Shown one piece after another: positions 38,534 through 47,843 of a stretch of DNA of 64,000 bases. Position 1 is the stretch's first letter. Each line of letters starts with the position of its first letter. Source of the DNA: Mycobacterium lepraemurium (GTDB lineage Bacteria; Actinomycetota; Actinomycetes; Mycobacteriales; Mycobacteriaceae); contig CP021238.1 of NCBI GenBank assembly GCA_002291465.1, positions 1,860,001 to 1,924,000 on the forward strand. Direction: 5' to 3'. The notes below the pieces were generated by a model. It was not told the origin of the DNA and did not search any database. It was given only the letters and a program-made list of their open reading frames with translations. Made by a program: the position numbers and the translations under genes.

Positions 38534-39237
38534 AAGATCAAGCCCATCGCGTAGCGCTGGCCGGAACGCGCCACCGAGACCCCGTGGCGTACCGGCGCCG
38601 CGGACCAGCCGCGGGCCGAGCGCACCGGACGTTGCCGGGTGGTGAAGACATAGCCATGGCCCTGCGGTAATTGCGTTGCGGTGCCGCGGGATTGGGCACG
38701 CGGCCGCTGCTCGACAAGCAGGAATTCGCCGCCGGTGTAGTCGGTCTGCGGATCGCTCAGGTTGATCACCACCTGAAGCGGAAACACCAAGTCCCCGTAG
38801 AGATCCTGATGCAGCGCATTCCAGTCGCCGGCACCGTATTTGAGCATCAGGGCGGTGGACCGTTGCTGCCCGGCGGCGTGGCAGGCCGCCAGCCAGTCGT
38901 CGAGGCGGTCCGGCCATACGGGGTCACGGCCGAGTTTGCCCCACCAGTCCCGGGCGATCTGCAGCAACCGGGGATAGAGGGCCTGTTTGAGTTGTTCGAT
39001 CGGCTCGGGATAGGGCGCGCGGAAGTAGCGGTACTGCCCGGCGCCGTAGCGGTTGGGGGCCATGTCGATGGTCGACCGGAACAGGTCGTCGTCGGCGTAG
39101 AGTTCGCGCAGCCGTGCGGCTTCCCGGGGCGTGATCAGCCACGGCAGCAGCGCCCCGCCGAATTCGCCGACCGCGGCGGCGATGGCGTCCCAATCGCCGG
39201 AGTCGATGCGCCTGTGCCATCGGTCCATCAGGTCCAC
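38518..39237 (-). CDS. 2-oxoglutarate/Fe(II) oxygenase family protein
   Basis: 239 residues, intact. The iron ligands are His and Asp in LHQDLYGDLVFP near residue 140 and a distal histidine in RHGVSVARSG near 215, with Arg following as 2-oxoglutarate anchor; GEFLLVEQRPRA lies between. This resembles prolyl-hydroxylase/AlkB-related proteins annotated as 2OG-Fe(II) oxygenases in mycobacteria; the substrate is unknown. GTG 39237 gives VDLMDRWHRR. It lies 70 bp upstream of rnpB on the other strand. It is the only intact protein gene of the 36-39 kb accessory patch. Confidence 0.75.
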   Translation of the reverse strand: MDLMDRWHRRIDSGDWDAIAAAVGEFGGALLPWLITPREAARLRELYADDDLFRSTIDMAPNRYGAGQYRYFRAPYPEPIEQLKQALYPRLLQIARDWWGKLGRDPVWPDRLDDWLAACHAAGQQRSTALMLKYGAGDWNALHQDLYGDLVFPLQVVINLSDPQTDYTGGEFLLVEQRPRAQSRGTATQLPQGHGYVFTTRQRPVRSARGWSAAPVRHGVSVARSGQRYAMGLIFHDAA

Positions 39238-39294
39238 GATAGGGCCCGCCCGGCCGCGGCGAGGGTGTTGCTGGCACCGGCCGGGTGCAGCGGG

Positions 39295-39300
39295 TACCGT
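39295..39300 (+). promoter_or_regulatory. -10 box of rnpB
   Basis: TACCGT ends 7 nt before the first paired base region of RNase P RNA near 39308. It fits the start of the RNA defined by helix P1. Confidence 0.5.
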
Positions 39301-39307
39301 GGATCGT

Positions 39308-39710
39308 CGCGGACGAGTTGGCCGGGCGGCCGCGGCTCGTATCCCGAGTCGAGGAAAGTCCGGACTTCACAGAGCAGGGTGATTGCTAACGGCAATCCGA
39401 GGTGACTCGCGGGAAAGTGCCACAGAAAACAGACTGCCACCCTCGCGGTGGTAAGGGTGAAAAGGTGCGGTAAGAGCGCACCAGCACCCCGGGTGACCGG
39501 GGTGGCTCGGCAAACCCCACCCGAAGCAAGGTCAAGAAGGCCGTGCCGGCGGCACGGCCGCGCAGGCGTCCGAGGGTTGCTCGCCCGAGCCTGCGGGTAG
39601 GCCGCTCGAGGCACCCGGTGACGGTGTGTCCAGATGGATGGTCGCCGCCGCGCCGCCGGTTTTCCGGCGGCGCGGAACAGAATCCGGCTTACAGGCCAAC
39701 TCGTCCGCCC
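39308..39710 (+). ncRNA. rnpB: RNase P RNA (bacterial type A)
   Basis: The universally conserved GAGGAAAGTCCGG block lies at 39351 onward and the 3' counterpart ACAGAATCCGGCTTACAGG near 39678. Helix P1 is formed by CGGACGAGTTGGCC (39310-39323) with its exact complement (39694-39707), which fixes the ends. Length about 400 nt fits actinobacterial type A. It processes tRNA 5' ends with RnpA protein. The P-loops in between are G/C-rich hairpins as usual. Ends are accurate to a few bases. Confidence 0.95.
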
Positions 39711-39735
39711 CGGCTTCGTTGCCGGCGGCTGCCGG

Positions 39736-41340
39736 CTAATCCGCCTTGTGCACCGCCTTGCCGAGTTTGCGCAGCGTGTCGTCGAGTTCGTCACGGCAGC
39801 GTTGCGCCAGATCGGCCTCGCGCTGATACAGCAGCCCGTAGGTGAAGGTGTCCTCGCCGGCGGCGTGCGCGGCTTGCGCCTCCTGGCTCAGGTGTTCGCG
39901 GCTGACCACGCTGTCTTGGTGATCGCCCAGCAGCGACTGCACGGCCTTGGCCCGCTCGGCCACCCGCACCGCTCCGGTCGTCGTCGCGGTGTATCGAAGT
40001 TGCTTGGCGCGCTTTCGGATTCGATGTATCGCCTCGTCGCGTAGGTGTCGGTCGCCGGGGTGCGCGCGGTCCACCCGGGCGGCGCCCTTGGCGGCCTTGC
40101 GGACCTTGCGGTAGGCGGCATCGATGGTCACCGGCTGCTGCTCCTCGGCCCCGGGGAGGCCGGGGCGCCGGGCCGCGATCGCGTCCAGGGAGTCGAGCAG
40201 CCGGAAGTAGCGCTGCGACCGCATGGCGATCAACGAGCGGCGCAGCCCGACCTGGTAGCGGCGCCGGGCACCCCCGACCAGACGTTCGCGCACCGGCCCG
40301 CGCACCAATTCCGGTGGGAGCGCGTCCAAGTCGTGCTCGTAGCGTTCGGCGAGCACCTCGGCGTCGCGGGCCACCCCCAAAATGCCGGCCAGCTCCCGCA
40401 ATTCGTCGAGCACCCACCCGTCGTCGCCCAACCCGAACGAATCCTGGTAGTCGCGCAGCAGGCTGCGCAGCTTGCGGGTGGTGACCCGCATCTGGTGGAC
40501 GGAGTCGAAGGCGTCGGCGCGCACGGCGCGATCCCACACCAGCAGCTCGCGAACCTGCTCGGCGATCGCGTGCTGCAGCGGATCCTCGGGCGGCCGCGCG
40601 CCGTTGGGCGACGGCGCCCTGCCCAGCACCCGCGCCAGCTTGGAGCCGTGGCCGGCCGGCACCGCTCCGGCGTCCAGCAGCCGGTTACTCAGCCGGTTCA
40701 GCAGCTCGGCGCCGGCGGCGCCTTGGGCGTGCCCGTTACCGCCGAGCAGCTCCAATTCCCATTCCCGCCACTCCTGTTGGGTGGGCGGATGTTGGGTGGG
40801 CACGTGTTCGGTGGGCGATGCGGCAGTGTCGTCCGAACCGCCGGAACCGTCGTCGGGGCCCTCAGGCGCGCTCGGCGTCGCCCACGCGGTGACGTGGTCG
40901 TTGCTGAACTCGGCCAGCGGGTGGTCCGCCGCGTCGTAGAGCACCTGGGTGTCGCGCTCGGTGGTGATCCGCGCGATCGGCCGCAGCGGACGGTTGCGGA
41001 CGATGGCCAGCACCACATCGAGCAACTCGGTGGACACGGTGTCGGCGTCGGAGGCGTCCAGCGGTGCCCGGACTTCGGTGCGCGCGTCGGGGCCGGCGGG
41101 CAGCTTCAGGTGCCATCCGGCGTCCGAGCCGCCGGTACGGCGGCGCAGGGTGATCTTGTTGCGCGCCAAGTCATGTGCGGGCGTGTCGAAATACGTCGCG
41201 TCCAGGATCTGGGTCGGCGACTGCTCGACTCGGGTGACCGCGGCGATCCCTTCGAACGAGGGCGACACGGTGGACTCGACCACGTCGAACTTGCGCTCCA
41301 CCTCGAGATGACGCGAGGTCTGCGGCGCTTGTGCGGGCAT
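39736..41340 (-). CDS. CYTH-CHAD domain protein, Rv2226-type
   Basis: 534 residues. The N-terminal CYTH domain (about 1-200) opens HLEVERKFDV, the ExExK signature of triphosphate tunnel enzymes, with a strand RRRTGGSDAGWHLKLP. The C-terminal CHAD domain (about 255-520) is helical with regularly spaced histidine/lysine, such as HQMRVTTRKLRSLLRDY and IHRIRKRAKQLRY. CHAD proteins bind polyphosphate, so a role in polyphosphate or triphosphate metabolism is likely. Intact. The stop lies 25 bp after the convergent rnpB end. Confidence 0.88.
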   Translation of the reverse strand: MPAQAPQTSRHLEVERKFDVVESTVSPSFEGIAAVTRVEQSPTQILDATYFDTPAHDLARNKITLRRRTGGSDAGWHLKLPAGPDARTEVRAPLDASDADTVSTELLDVVLAIVRNRPLRPIARITTERDTQVLYDAADHPLAEFSNDHVTAWATPSAPEGPDDGSGGSDDTAASPTEHVPTQHPPTQQEWREWELELLGGNGHAQGAAGAELLNRLSNRLLDAGAVPAGHGSKLARVLGRAPSPNGARPPEDPLQHAIAEQVRELLVWDRAVRADAFDSVHQMRVTTRKLRSLLRDYQDSFGLGDDGWVLDELRELAGILGVARDAEVLAERYEHDLDALPPELVRGPVRERLVGGARRRYQVGLRRSLIAMRSQRYFRLLDSLDAIAARRPGLPGAEEQQPVTIDAAYRKVRKAAKGAARVDRAHPGDRHLRDEAIHRIRKRAKQLRYTATTTGAVRVAERAKAVQSLLGDHQDSVVSREHLSQEAQAAHAAGEDTFTYGLLYQREADLAQRCRDELDDTLRKLGKAVHKAD

Positions 41341-41444
41341 CTTCGGGCTCCATCGGAGGCGCGTTGGGGGCGCCGGGCGCGGCCGTCAACATGGCGGACA
41401 GGGGCGGATGAGCACCCATAGCCTGCCATACCGCGGTGACGACG

Positions 41445-41696
41445 TTACGGCGGTGGAGACGGCGGGGGAGTCGAGGTGTCGTTTTCGGGCAGTGGCGCGT
41501 AAACGGCCGGCGGCGGGGCGTAGAGGGCGATGTTGTCGCCGATGTTGGTGCACCCGCTCACCGTGACGCGCCGGCCGGCGCCCACGCACACGGTCGCGTC
41601 CGCGCGATCGGCGCCGGGCACGGCGACCAAGATCGCGGGTACCGCGGCCAGACCGCAGAGCACCAGCAATGCCGCACGGCACCGGCGGGCATTCAT
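41445..41696 (-). CDS. Small secreted proline-rich protein
   Basis: 83 residues. A signal peptide (NARRCRAALLVLCGLAAVPA) with likely cleavage after ADA near residue 34 leaves a 49-residue mature chain with two cysteines (TVCVGAG, VSGCTNIG), probably a disulphide, and a proline-rich end. ATG 41696 has AAGGAG 9 nt upstream. I do not recognise a family. The gap between it and the CYTH-CHAD gene (104 bp) shows nothing clear. A small exported protein of unknown role. Confidence 0.6.
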   Translation of the reverse strand: MNARRCRAALLVLCGLAAVPAILVAVPGADRADATVCVGAGRRVTVSGCTNIGDNIALYAPPPAVYAPLPENDTSTPPPSPPP

Positions 41697-41897
41697 CCGC
41701 GCTCTCCTTCCGACGCTTTGATTGCCACCTGTTGCATTGTGCCGTCGTGACCCGGTGGCGGGCGGGAATCGGAAATAATCGCCTGGCGGCCGCGCAATTC
41801 TTCGCCGCGAATCAGCGCCCGCGTGGCGAGGAAACCCTTATGATTTGCCATACGCACAACCGCCGCCTTTCGGCAGAACCGACGAATGGAGCGTTCG

Positions 41898-42302
41898 ATG
41901 GCGCCTTTTGCTCGCTCGGCACCCCGAGCCATCGGCGAAAGAATCGCGGCCGGCGCGGCCGGGGTGGCAATGACCGTCGCCGGCCTTTTCCCGCCGCTTG
42001 TGCTGACGGCGGGACCGGCGGCGGCGGACTGGCCGATGGACAATCCGGAACCGGCGCCGGCGTCGCTGCCGAACTGCACGGCGGCCGACTTGGCCCAGGT
42101 GTCGGCGGGCGTCGCCGCGGCCACGTCGGCGTATCTGTTCAGTCACCCGGACGTCAACGCCTACTTCACCAGCTTGAAGGGCCAGCCCCGCGACGAGATG
42201 CGCGCGCAGCTCAAGCAGTACATGGACGCCAACCCGCAGACCCCCGCCGACCTGGAGGGCATCCGCCAGCCGCTCACCGATTTCCAGGACCGCTGCCGCT
42301 GA
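41898..42302 (+). CDS. Secreted haem-binding (hemophore-like) protein
   Basis: 134 residues from ATG 41898, which has GGAG 6 nt upstream; ATG 41886 is an alternative. A signal peptide ends near PAAADW. The mature domain has two cysteines (PNCTAADLAQVS and the final DRCR), a helical core with YLFSHPDVNAYF and DLEGIRQPLTDF, the pattern of mycobacterial MHB-type haem-binding proteins (Rv0203 relatives). It probably binds haem at the cell surface; this is family inference. Convergent with the glycoside hydrolase, whose restored stop is 13 bp away. The 200 bp upstream hold no obvious promoter. Confidence 0.7.
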   Translation: MAPFARSAPRAIGERIAAGAAGVAMTVAGLFPPLVLTAGPAAADWPMDNPEPAPASLPNCTAADLAQVSAGVAAATSAYLFSHPDVNAYFTSLKGQPRDEMRAQLKQYMDANPQTPADLEGIRQPLTDFQDRCR

Positions 42303-42315
42303 CGGCCAAGGTCGG

Positions 42316-43493
42316 TCAGCCGGTCGGCGGTGGCTGCAGATGCATCGCCAGATCGCTCAGCTCGAGCGATGGTCTGAATCTCGCTGTCCCGGAACGGCCG
42401 CCCGTCGGGATCCAGCAGGTCGTGGAACCATTCCCGGGGCATCGCCGGATCTGGATGCTCCCAGGAATCCCACGGGAAATACGTCTGGGTTTTCCCGGCG
42501 ACCAGGACCCAGTTGAACGCGCCGACGTTGGCGCGCTTGGCGATCGGCAGGATGGTTTGCACTGTGCTGCCCAGCGGTCGGGCCATGTACTCGGTGCACA
42601 GGATCGGGCGCCCCAGCAGCACCAGATCGGCGATGCGCTTCTCGAACGCCGCCGGTTCGCCGTAGCAGTGGAAGGTGATGACGTCGGAGTTGTCGAGCTG
42701 GATGCCGCTGATGACGCTGCGCCGTGCCGGGTCGGCCCACTCGCCCTGCCACACGCCGCTGGTCAGCGGCTGGCAGGGATCCACCGAGCGGGCCCACGCG
42801 AACACCTGCGGCAGCAGCTCGGCGACCCGGTCCAGCTTGCCCGTGCGCTGGACCGAGGCGTAGGCGTCGGCGGGATTGTCCGGCTCGTTCCAGAGGTCCC
42901 AGCCCAGGATGCGGTCGTCGGTGCGGAATTGCGACAGCACCCCGGTGACGTAGCCGCGCAGGGTGTGCAGGTAGCCGTGGTCGTCCAGCCGCGCCGCGCC
43001 CGGGCTTTGCACCCAGCCGGAATTGTGGATGCCGGGCCGGGGCGCCCGCTGCGGACCCGGTTGGGGAATAGGGATCCCAGCACGAATCGAACAACACGAA
43101 CAGCGGCTTGATGCCGTGTCGGGCCGCGATGTCGACGAACCGGGCCAGGCGGCCCTGAAATCCCCGGTGGTCCTGTTCCCACAGCAGGTCGTGCAGGAAG
43201 ACGCGCACCGCGTTGAACCCGTTGCGGCGGGCCCAGCCCAGCTCGGTGTCGATGCGCCGAGGGTCGAAGGTGTCCGGCTGGAACATCTCCAGCTGGTTGA
43301 TGGCGTTGGAGGTGATGTAGTTCGCGCCGACCGGCCAATCCTGCGCCTGATACCAGCGTTTGGCCCGCTCGGGCGACCACCGGCTTGCCTGCGGCGAGGT
43401 GCGGGGCGGCTGCGCGGACGCGTGCGGTGCTCGGGCCAAAGCCATGCCTCCTGCCAATAGCAGCGGCAACTTGAACACCAGTCGACGGTGCAC
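42316..43493 (-). pseudogene. Secreted glycoside hydrolase (GH5/cellulase-like), two frameshifts
   Basis: GTG 43493 begins HRRLVFKLPLLLAGGMALA, a signal peptide with twin arginines. The catalytic domain shows GANYITSNAINQLEMF, RVFLHDLLWEQD, the acid/base motif LGWDLWNEPDNP and the nucleophile motif ILCTEYMARP, typical of clan GH-A. The frame breaks near 43070 (an extra T) and again near 42370; with both repaired the protein ends LSDLAMHLQPPPTG at 42316. The substrate is unknown (glucan or mannan). M. tuberculosis lacks it between panB and Rv2226. As it stands only fragments can be made. Confidence 0.72.
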
Positions 43494-43694
43494 TAAGTCA
43501 CCACGATTCCCCCGGTCGATGTGGTCCCATCCTTGCGCTAGACAATCCGTCTTCGGCAATCGTACATCGTTGCCACACAAAGGTTTTCAGCCCACACCGG
43601 CCGCCAGGCCGTGACCGGGACGGCTGCAGTGCGCGCTAAAACCCTTGCTACGCCGTCACAGTAGCGCAGCGGGGCGAGGGCCCCAACGACCGCG

Positions 43695-44537
43695 TCAGAA
43701 GCAGTGCTCGCCGGCCGGGAAGACCCCGGTGGCCACCTCGCGCGCATACTGCGTTGCGGCGCGGCGCAATTCGCCGCCGATGTCGGCGAAGCGCTTGACG
43801 AAGCGGGCGGACTTGCCGCTCATGCCGGCCATGTCCTGCCAAACCAGAACCTGGCCGTCGCAGTTGGGGCCGGCGCCGATCCCGATGGTCGGGATGGTGA
43901 GCTTGCCGGTGATCTGGGTGGCCAGCTCGGCCGGCACCATCTCCATCACCACCGAGAACGCTCCGGCCTCGGCGACGCCGATCGCGTCGGCGATGGTCTG
44001 TTCGGCCGCGTCGCCGCGGCCCTGCACCCGGAAACCGCCCAGGCTGTTCACGCTCTGCGGGGTGAAGCCGATGTGCGCCATCACCGGGATGCCGGCCGCG
44101 GTCAGGTGAGCGATCTGCTCGGCCACCCGTTCGCCGCCCTCCAGCTTCACCGCGTGCGCGCCGCCCTCCTTCATGAACCGGGTGGCGGCGGCCAGCGCGG
44201 CGGCCGGCCCGGCCTCGTAGCTCCCGAAAGGCAGATCGGCGACCACCAGGGCGTGCGGGGCTCCCCGCACCACGCCGCGGACCAGCGGGATCAGCTCGTC
44301 GATCGACACCGGCATCGTGGTGTCGTAGCCGTAGACGACGTTGGCCGCCGAGTCGCCCACCAGCAGCACCGGGATGCCGGCCTCGTTGAAGATACGGGCG
44401 GTGGAATAGTCGTACGCTGTCAGCATGGCCCACTTGTGGCCCTCGGCCTTCATCTTCTGCAGATGGTGGGTGCGAATCCTGGTGCGCGGCTGGGCGGGCT
44501 GGGCCGGCTGGGCGGCGTAAACATTGTGCTCAGACAT
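43695..44537 (-). CDS. panB: Ketopantoate hydroxymethyltransferase
   Basis: 280 residues. Motifs: [18 protein letters not shown] near residue 38, [17 protein letters not shown] near 58 (metal-binding Asp), [12 protein letters not shown] near 128 and [10 protein letters not shown] near 150. It transfers a hydroxymethyl group from methylene-THF to ketoisovalerate, the first step of pantothenate/CoA synthesis. ATG 44537 has AGGA before it. Length equals M. tuberculosis PanB within one residue. Stands alone; the rest of the pathway lies elsewhere. Intact. Confidence 0.93.
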   Translation of the reverse strand: MSEHNVYAAQPAQPAQPRTRIRTHHLQKMKAEGHKWAMLTAYDYSTARIFNEAGIPVLLVGDSAANVVYGYDTTMPVSIDELIPLVRGVVRGAPHALVVADLPFGSYEAGPAAALAAATRFMKEGGAHAVKLEGGERVAEQIAHLTAAGIPVMAHIGFTPQSVNSLGGFRVQGRGDAAEQTIADAIGVAEAGAFSVVMEMVPAELATQITGKLTIPTIGIGAGPNCDGQVLVWQDMAGMSGKSARFVKRFADIGGELRRAATQYAREVATGVFPAGEHCF

Positions 44538-44674
44538 CGTTGTCCTAGTGGGTGGTCAGGTCGATCCTCGTGGCCCTCAGTTTTGGAAAATCCTGAGCGG
44601 GTCCCCGGGTTCGTCTGACGGTGTCATTCTGCCATTTCTTTTGCGCAGTCGCACCGCCGCGGCGGTGTGAGACA

Positions 44675-44680
44675 TACTAT
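44675..44680 (+). promoter_or_regulatory. Leaderless -10 box for the WS/DGAT gene
   Basis: TACTAT ends 7 nt before ATG 44688. It overlaps a competing ATG at 44679, so it argues for 44688 as the start. Confidence 0.5.
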
Positions 44681-44687
44681 GCTGCGC

Positions 44688-46079
44688 ATGCAGCGGCTGA
44701 GTGGACTCGACGCCAGCTTCCTGTACCTGGAGACCTCGTCGCAGCCCATGCATGTGTGTTCGATCATCGAGCTGGACACCTTGACGGTGCCGGGCGGCTA
44801 CACCTTCGAGCGGCTGCGTGACGCCCTGGTGCGGCGCATCCGGGCGATTCCGCCTTTCCGGGAAAAGCTCGCCGACAGCCCGCTGAAGCTGGACCATCCG
44901 GTCTGGGTGGACGACGAGGACTTCGACGTCGGCCGTCACCTGCACCGCATCGCCGTGCCGGCGCCGGGCGGGCGTGCCGAGCTGTCGCAGATCTGCGGCC
45001 ACATCGCCCAGACGCCGCTGGACCGCCGCCGGCCGCTGTGGGAGATGTGGGTGATCGAGGGCGTGGCCGGCACCGACTGCCACCGGGACGGGCGGCTGGC
45101 GGTGATGACCAAGGTGCACCACGCCGGCGTCGATGGGGTGACCGGCGCCAACCTGATGTCGCAGCTGTGCGCGACCGAGCCCGACGCCGCGGCGCCGGAA
45201 CCGGCCGCGGGCGTCGGCGGCGGCGCCGGGTGGCGGATCGCCGCCGGCGGCCTGGTCAGGTTCGCGGCCCGGCCGCTGCGGCTGGTCAGCGTGGTGCCCG
45301 ACACCGCGTCGTCGGTGCTGGCCACGGTGCGACGGGCGCTCGACGGCGCGGCCATGGCCCGCCCGTTCGCGGCGCCCGCGACGGTGTTCAACGCCCGGAT
45401 CAGCAACCGGCGCTGCATCGCGTATGCCGAATTGAATCTCGACGAGGTCAAAGCGGTGAAGAACCATTTCGGTGTCAAAGTCAACGACGTGGTGATAGCC
45501 TTGGTTTCCGGCGTGCTGCGCCAATATCTGGCGGAGCGAAACGCATTGCCGGATTCGTCGCTGGTGGCGTCGGTCCCGATTTCCGTGCACGGCAAATCCG
45601 ACTGGCCCGGCCGAAATCAGGTATCGGCCATGTTCACGTCGCTGCATACCGAAATCGCCGACCCGGTGCAGCGGCTGAAAGCGATCGCCCACGCGAATTC
45701 GGTTGCCAAAGAACACAGTTCGGCCATCGGGGCGTCATTGCTGCAGGATTGGACGCAATTCGCGGCGCCGGCGGTGTTCGGCATCGCGATGCGGCTCTAC
45801 GCGCGGACCCGGTTCACCGACAGCATGCCGGTGCACAACTTGGTGGTCTCCAACGTGCCGGGGCCGCAGGTTCCGCTGTACCTGTCGGGCTGCGAGGTCA
45901 AGGCGATGTATCCGCTGGGGCCGATCTTTCACGGCTCGGGACTCAACATCACCGCCATGTCGTTGCGGGGCAAGCTGGACGTCGGCCTGATCGGCTGCCC
46001 GGACCGGGTGCCCGACCTGTGGGAGCTGGCCGACGAGTTCGCGGTGGCGATGGAGGAGCTGCGGGCGGCGGCGCGATAG
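44688..46079 (+). CDS. Wax ester synthase / diacylglycerol acyltransferase (WS/DGAT)
   Basis: 463 residues from ATG 44688. The start MQRLSGLDASFLYLET is typical of the family. The catalytic HHxxxDG motif is KVHHAGVDG near residue 143; PLWEMWVIEG precedes it, and the C-terminal VSNVPGPQVPLYL is the second family block. It makes triacylglycerol or wax ester from acyl-CoA, a dormancy store in mycobacteria. The upstream TACTAT box supports the start. Adjacent to panB (divergent) and followed by the hip1 pair. Which paralogue it is cannot be told. Confidence 0.88.
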   Translation: MQRLSGLDASFLYLETSSQPMHVCSIIELDTLTVPGGYTFERLRDALVRRIRAIPPFREKLADSPLKLDHPVWVDDEDFDVGRHLHRIAVPAPGGRAELSQICGHIAQTPLDRRRPLWEMWVIEGVAGTDCHRDGRLAVMTKVHHAGVDGVTGANLMSQLCATEPDAAAPEPAAGVGGGAGWRIAAGGLVRFAARPLRLVSVVPDTASSVLATVRRALDGAAMARPFAAPATVFNARISNRRCIAYAELNLDEVKAVKNHFGVKVNDVVIALVSGVLRQYLAERNALPDSSLVASVPISVHGKSDWPGRNQVSAMFTSLHTEIADPVQRLKAIAHANSVAKEHSSAIGASLLQDWTQFAAPAVFGIAMRLYARTRFTDSMPVHNLVVSNVPGPQVPLYLSGCEVKAMYPLGPIFHGSGLNITAMSLRGKLDVGLIGCPDRVPDLWELADEFAVAMEELRAAAR

Positions 46080-46130
46080 CCGGGCCGCGGTGCCGCTGAT
46101 CAGGATCCCAAGTTTCCTCTGGCAGCATAT

Positions 46131-47693
46131 GTGGGCATGGGCCTGTCTCGTCGCGGTAAGAGCGCGCGCACGCTGCTGATGTGGATGTCGATCGCAGCGG
46201 TCGCGTTGCTGTTGGCGGGCTGCGTCCGGGTGGTGGTGGGACGCGCCGTCATGTCCGGGCCCAAGCTGGGCCAGGCCGTGGAGTGGACGCCGTGCCGGGC
46301 CGCCAACCCGAAGGTCAAACTGCCCGCCGGCGCGCTGTGCGGCAAGCTGGCCGTCCCGGTCGACTATGACCACCTCGACGGCGACGTGGCGACGCTGGCG
46401 ATGATCCGTTTCCCCGCCACCGGGGACAAGATCGGTTCGCTGGTGATCAACCCCGGTGGGCCGGGGGAGTCGGGCATCGAGGCGGCGCTGGGCGTCGTGC
46501 AGTCGTTGCCCAAGCGGGTCCGCGAACGCTTCGACCTGGTCGGTTTCGACCCGCGCGGGGTGGGCGCGTCGCGCCCGGCGGTCTGGTGTAACTCCGACGC
46601 CGACAACGACCGGCTGCGCACCGAGCCCAACGTCGACTACAGCCCGGCCGGGGTGGCCCACATCGAGGACGAAACCAAACAGTTCGTCGGCCGCTGCGTC
46701 GACAAGATGGGCAAGAAGTTTCTGGCCAACGTCGGGACCGTCAACGTCGCCCGCGACCTCGACGCGATCCGCGCGGCGCTGGGCGACGACAAGCTGACCT
46801 ACCTCGGCTACTCCTACGGCACCCGGATCGGCTCGGCCTACGCCGAGGCCTACCCGCACAACGTGCGGGCGATGATCCTCGACGGCGCGGTCGACCCCAA
46901 CGCCGACCAGATCGAAGCCGATCTGCGGCAGGCCAAGGGATTCCAGGACGCGTTCAACAACTTCGCCGCCGAATGCGCCAAGCAACCGAACTGCCCGCTG
47001 GGCACCGACCCGGCCAAAGCCGTCGACGTCTACCACAGCCTGGTGGACCCGATGGTCGATCCCGACAACCCGATGGTCGGCCGGCCCATCCCGACAAATG
47101 ACCCACGCGGACTGAGCTATAGCGACGCCATCGTCGGCACCATCATGGCGTTGTACTCACCAAACCTGTGGCACCACCTGACCGACGGGCTGTCCGAACT
47201 CGTCGACCACCACGGCGACACCCTGCTCGCCCTGGCCGACATGTACATGCGCCGCGACGCGCACGGCCACTACACCAACGCCACCGACGCCCGGGTGGCG
47301 ATCAACTGCGTGGACCAGCCGCCGATCACCGACCGCGCCAAGGTGATCGACGAAGACCGCCGCTTGCGGGAGATCGCGCCGTTCATGAGCTACGGGCAGT
47401 TCACCGGCAACGCGCCGCTGGGCACCTGCGCGTTCTGGCCGGTGCCGCCGACCAGCAAGCCGCACACCATCTCCGCGCCCGGGCTGGCGCCCACCGTGGT
47501 GGTGTCGACGACGCACGATCCGGCGACGCCGTACAAGGCCGGGGTTGACCTGGCCAACGAGTTGCGCAGCTCGCTGCTGACCTACGACGGAACCCAGCAT
47601 ACCGTGGTGTTCCAGGGTGACGGCTGCATCGACAACTACGTGACGGCCTATCTGGTCGGTGGCACCATCCCGCCCAGCGGCGCCAAGTGCTGA
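46131..47693 (+). CDS. caeA: Cell-envelope serine protease Hip1/CaeA
   Basis: 520 residues, same as Rv2224c. The N-terminus is a lipoprotein signal with lipobox LLAGC near residue 31. The alpha/beta hydrolase core has LVINPGGPGESG (oxyanion) near residue 105, nucleophile GYSYGT near 228, aspartate and STTHDPATP/TQHTVV near 463-490 (His). Hip1 cleaves GroEL2 and dampens host immune responses. ATG 46131 gives the expected N-terminus. In tandem with a close paralogue downstream. Intact. Confidence 0.92.
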   Translation: MGMGLSRRGKSARTLLMWMSIAAVALLLAGCVRVVVGRAVMSGPKLGQAVEWTPCRAANPKVKLPAGALCGKLAVPVDYDHLDGDVATLAMIRFPATGDKIGSLVINPGGPGESGIEAALGVVQSLPKRVRERFDLVGFDPRGVGASRPAVWCNSDADNDRLRTEPNVDYSPAGVAHIEDETKQFVGRCVDKMGKKFLANVGTVNVARDLDAIRAALGDDKLTYLGYSYGTRIGSAYAEAYPHNVRAMILDGAVDPNADQIEADLRQAKGFQDAFNNFAAECAKQPNCPLGTDPAKAVDVYHSLVDPMVDPDNPMVGRPIPTNDPRGLSYSDAIVGTIMALYSPNLWHHLTDGLSELVDHHGDTLLALADMYMRRDAHGHYTNATDARVAINCVDQPPITDRAKVIDEDRRLREIAPFMSYGQFTGNAPLGTCAFWPVPPTSKPHTISAPGLAPTVVVSTTHDPATPYKAGVDLANELRSSLLTYDGTQHTVVFQGDGCIDNYVTAYLVGGTIPPSGAKC

Positions 47694-47705
47694 CGCCCGA
47701 GCTTT

Positions 47706-47767
47706 CGCCGAACGTGCACTGGCGGCGAGCTTCTCGCGGATTTTTCGCCGTGAGTGCACGCTCGGCG
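47706..47767. repeat. Long-loop inverted repeat between the two hip1-type genes
   Basis: Arms CGCCGAACGTGCAC (47706-47719) and GTGCACGCTCGGCG (47754-47767) match at 13 of 14 positions around a 34-nt loop. The right arm shares CACGCTCGGCGG with the hairpin neighbourhood at 21467-21479. It may be a terminator or part of a dispersed intergenic element. The rest of the 150-bp gap shows nothing clear. Confidence 0.5.
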
Positions 47768-47843
47768 GCGGCCGGCTCGGCGGTCCGGCCCGAGACCAAG
47801 GCGTAACCGTTTCGCGCTGCCACGGGTATCCGGGGCTGCAACG

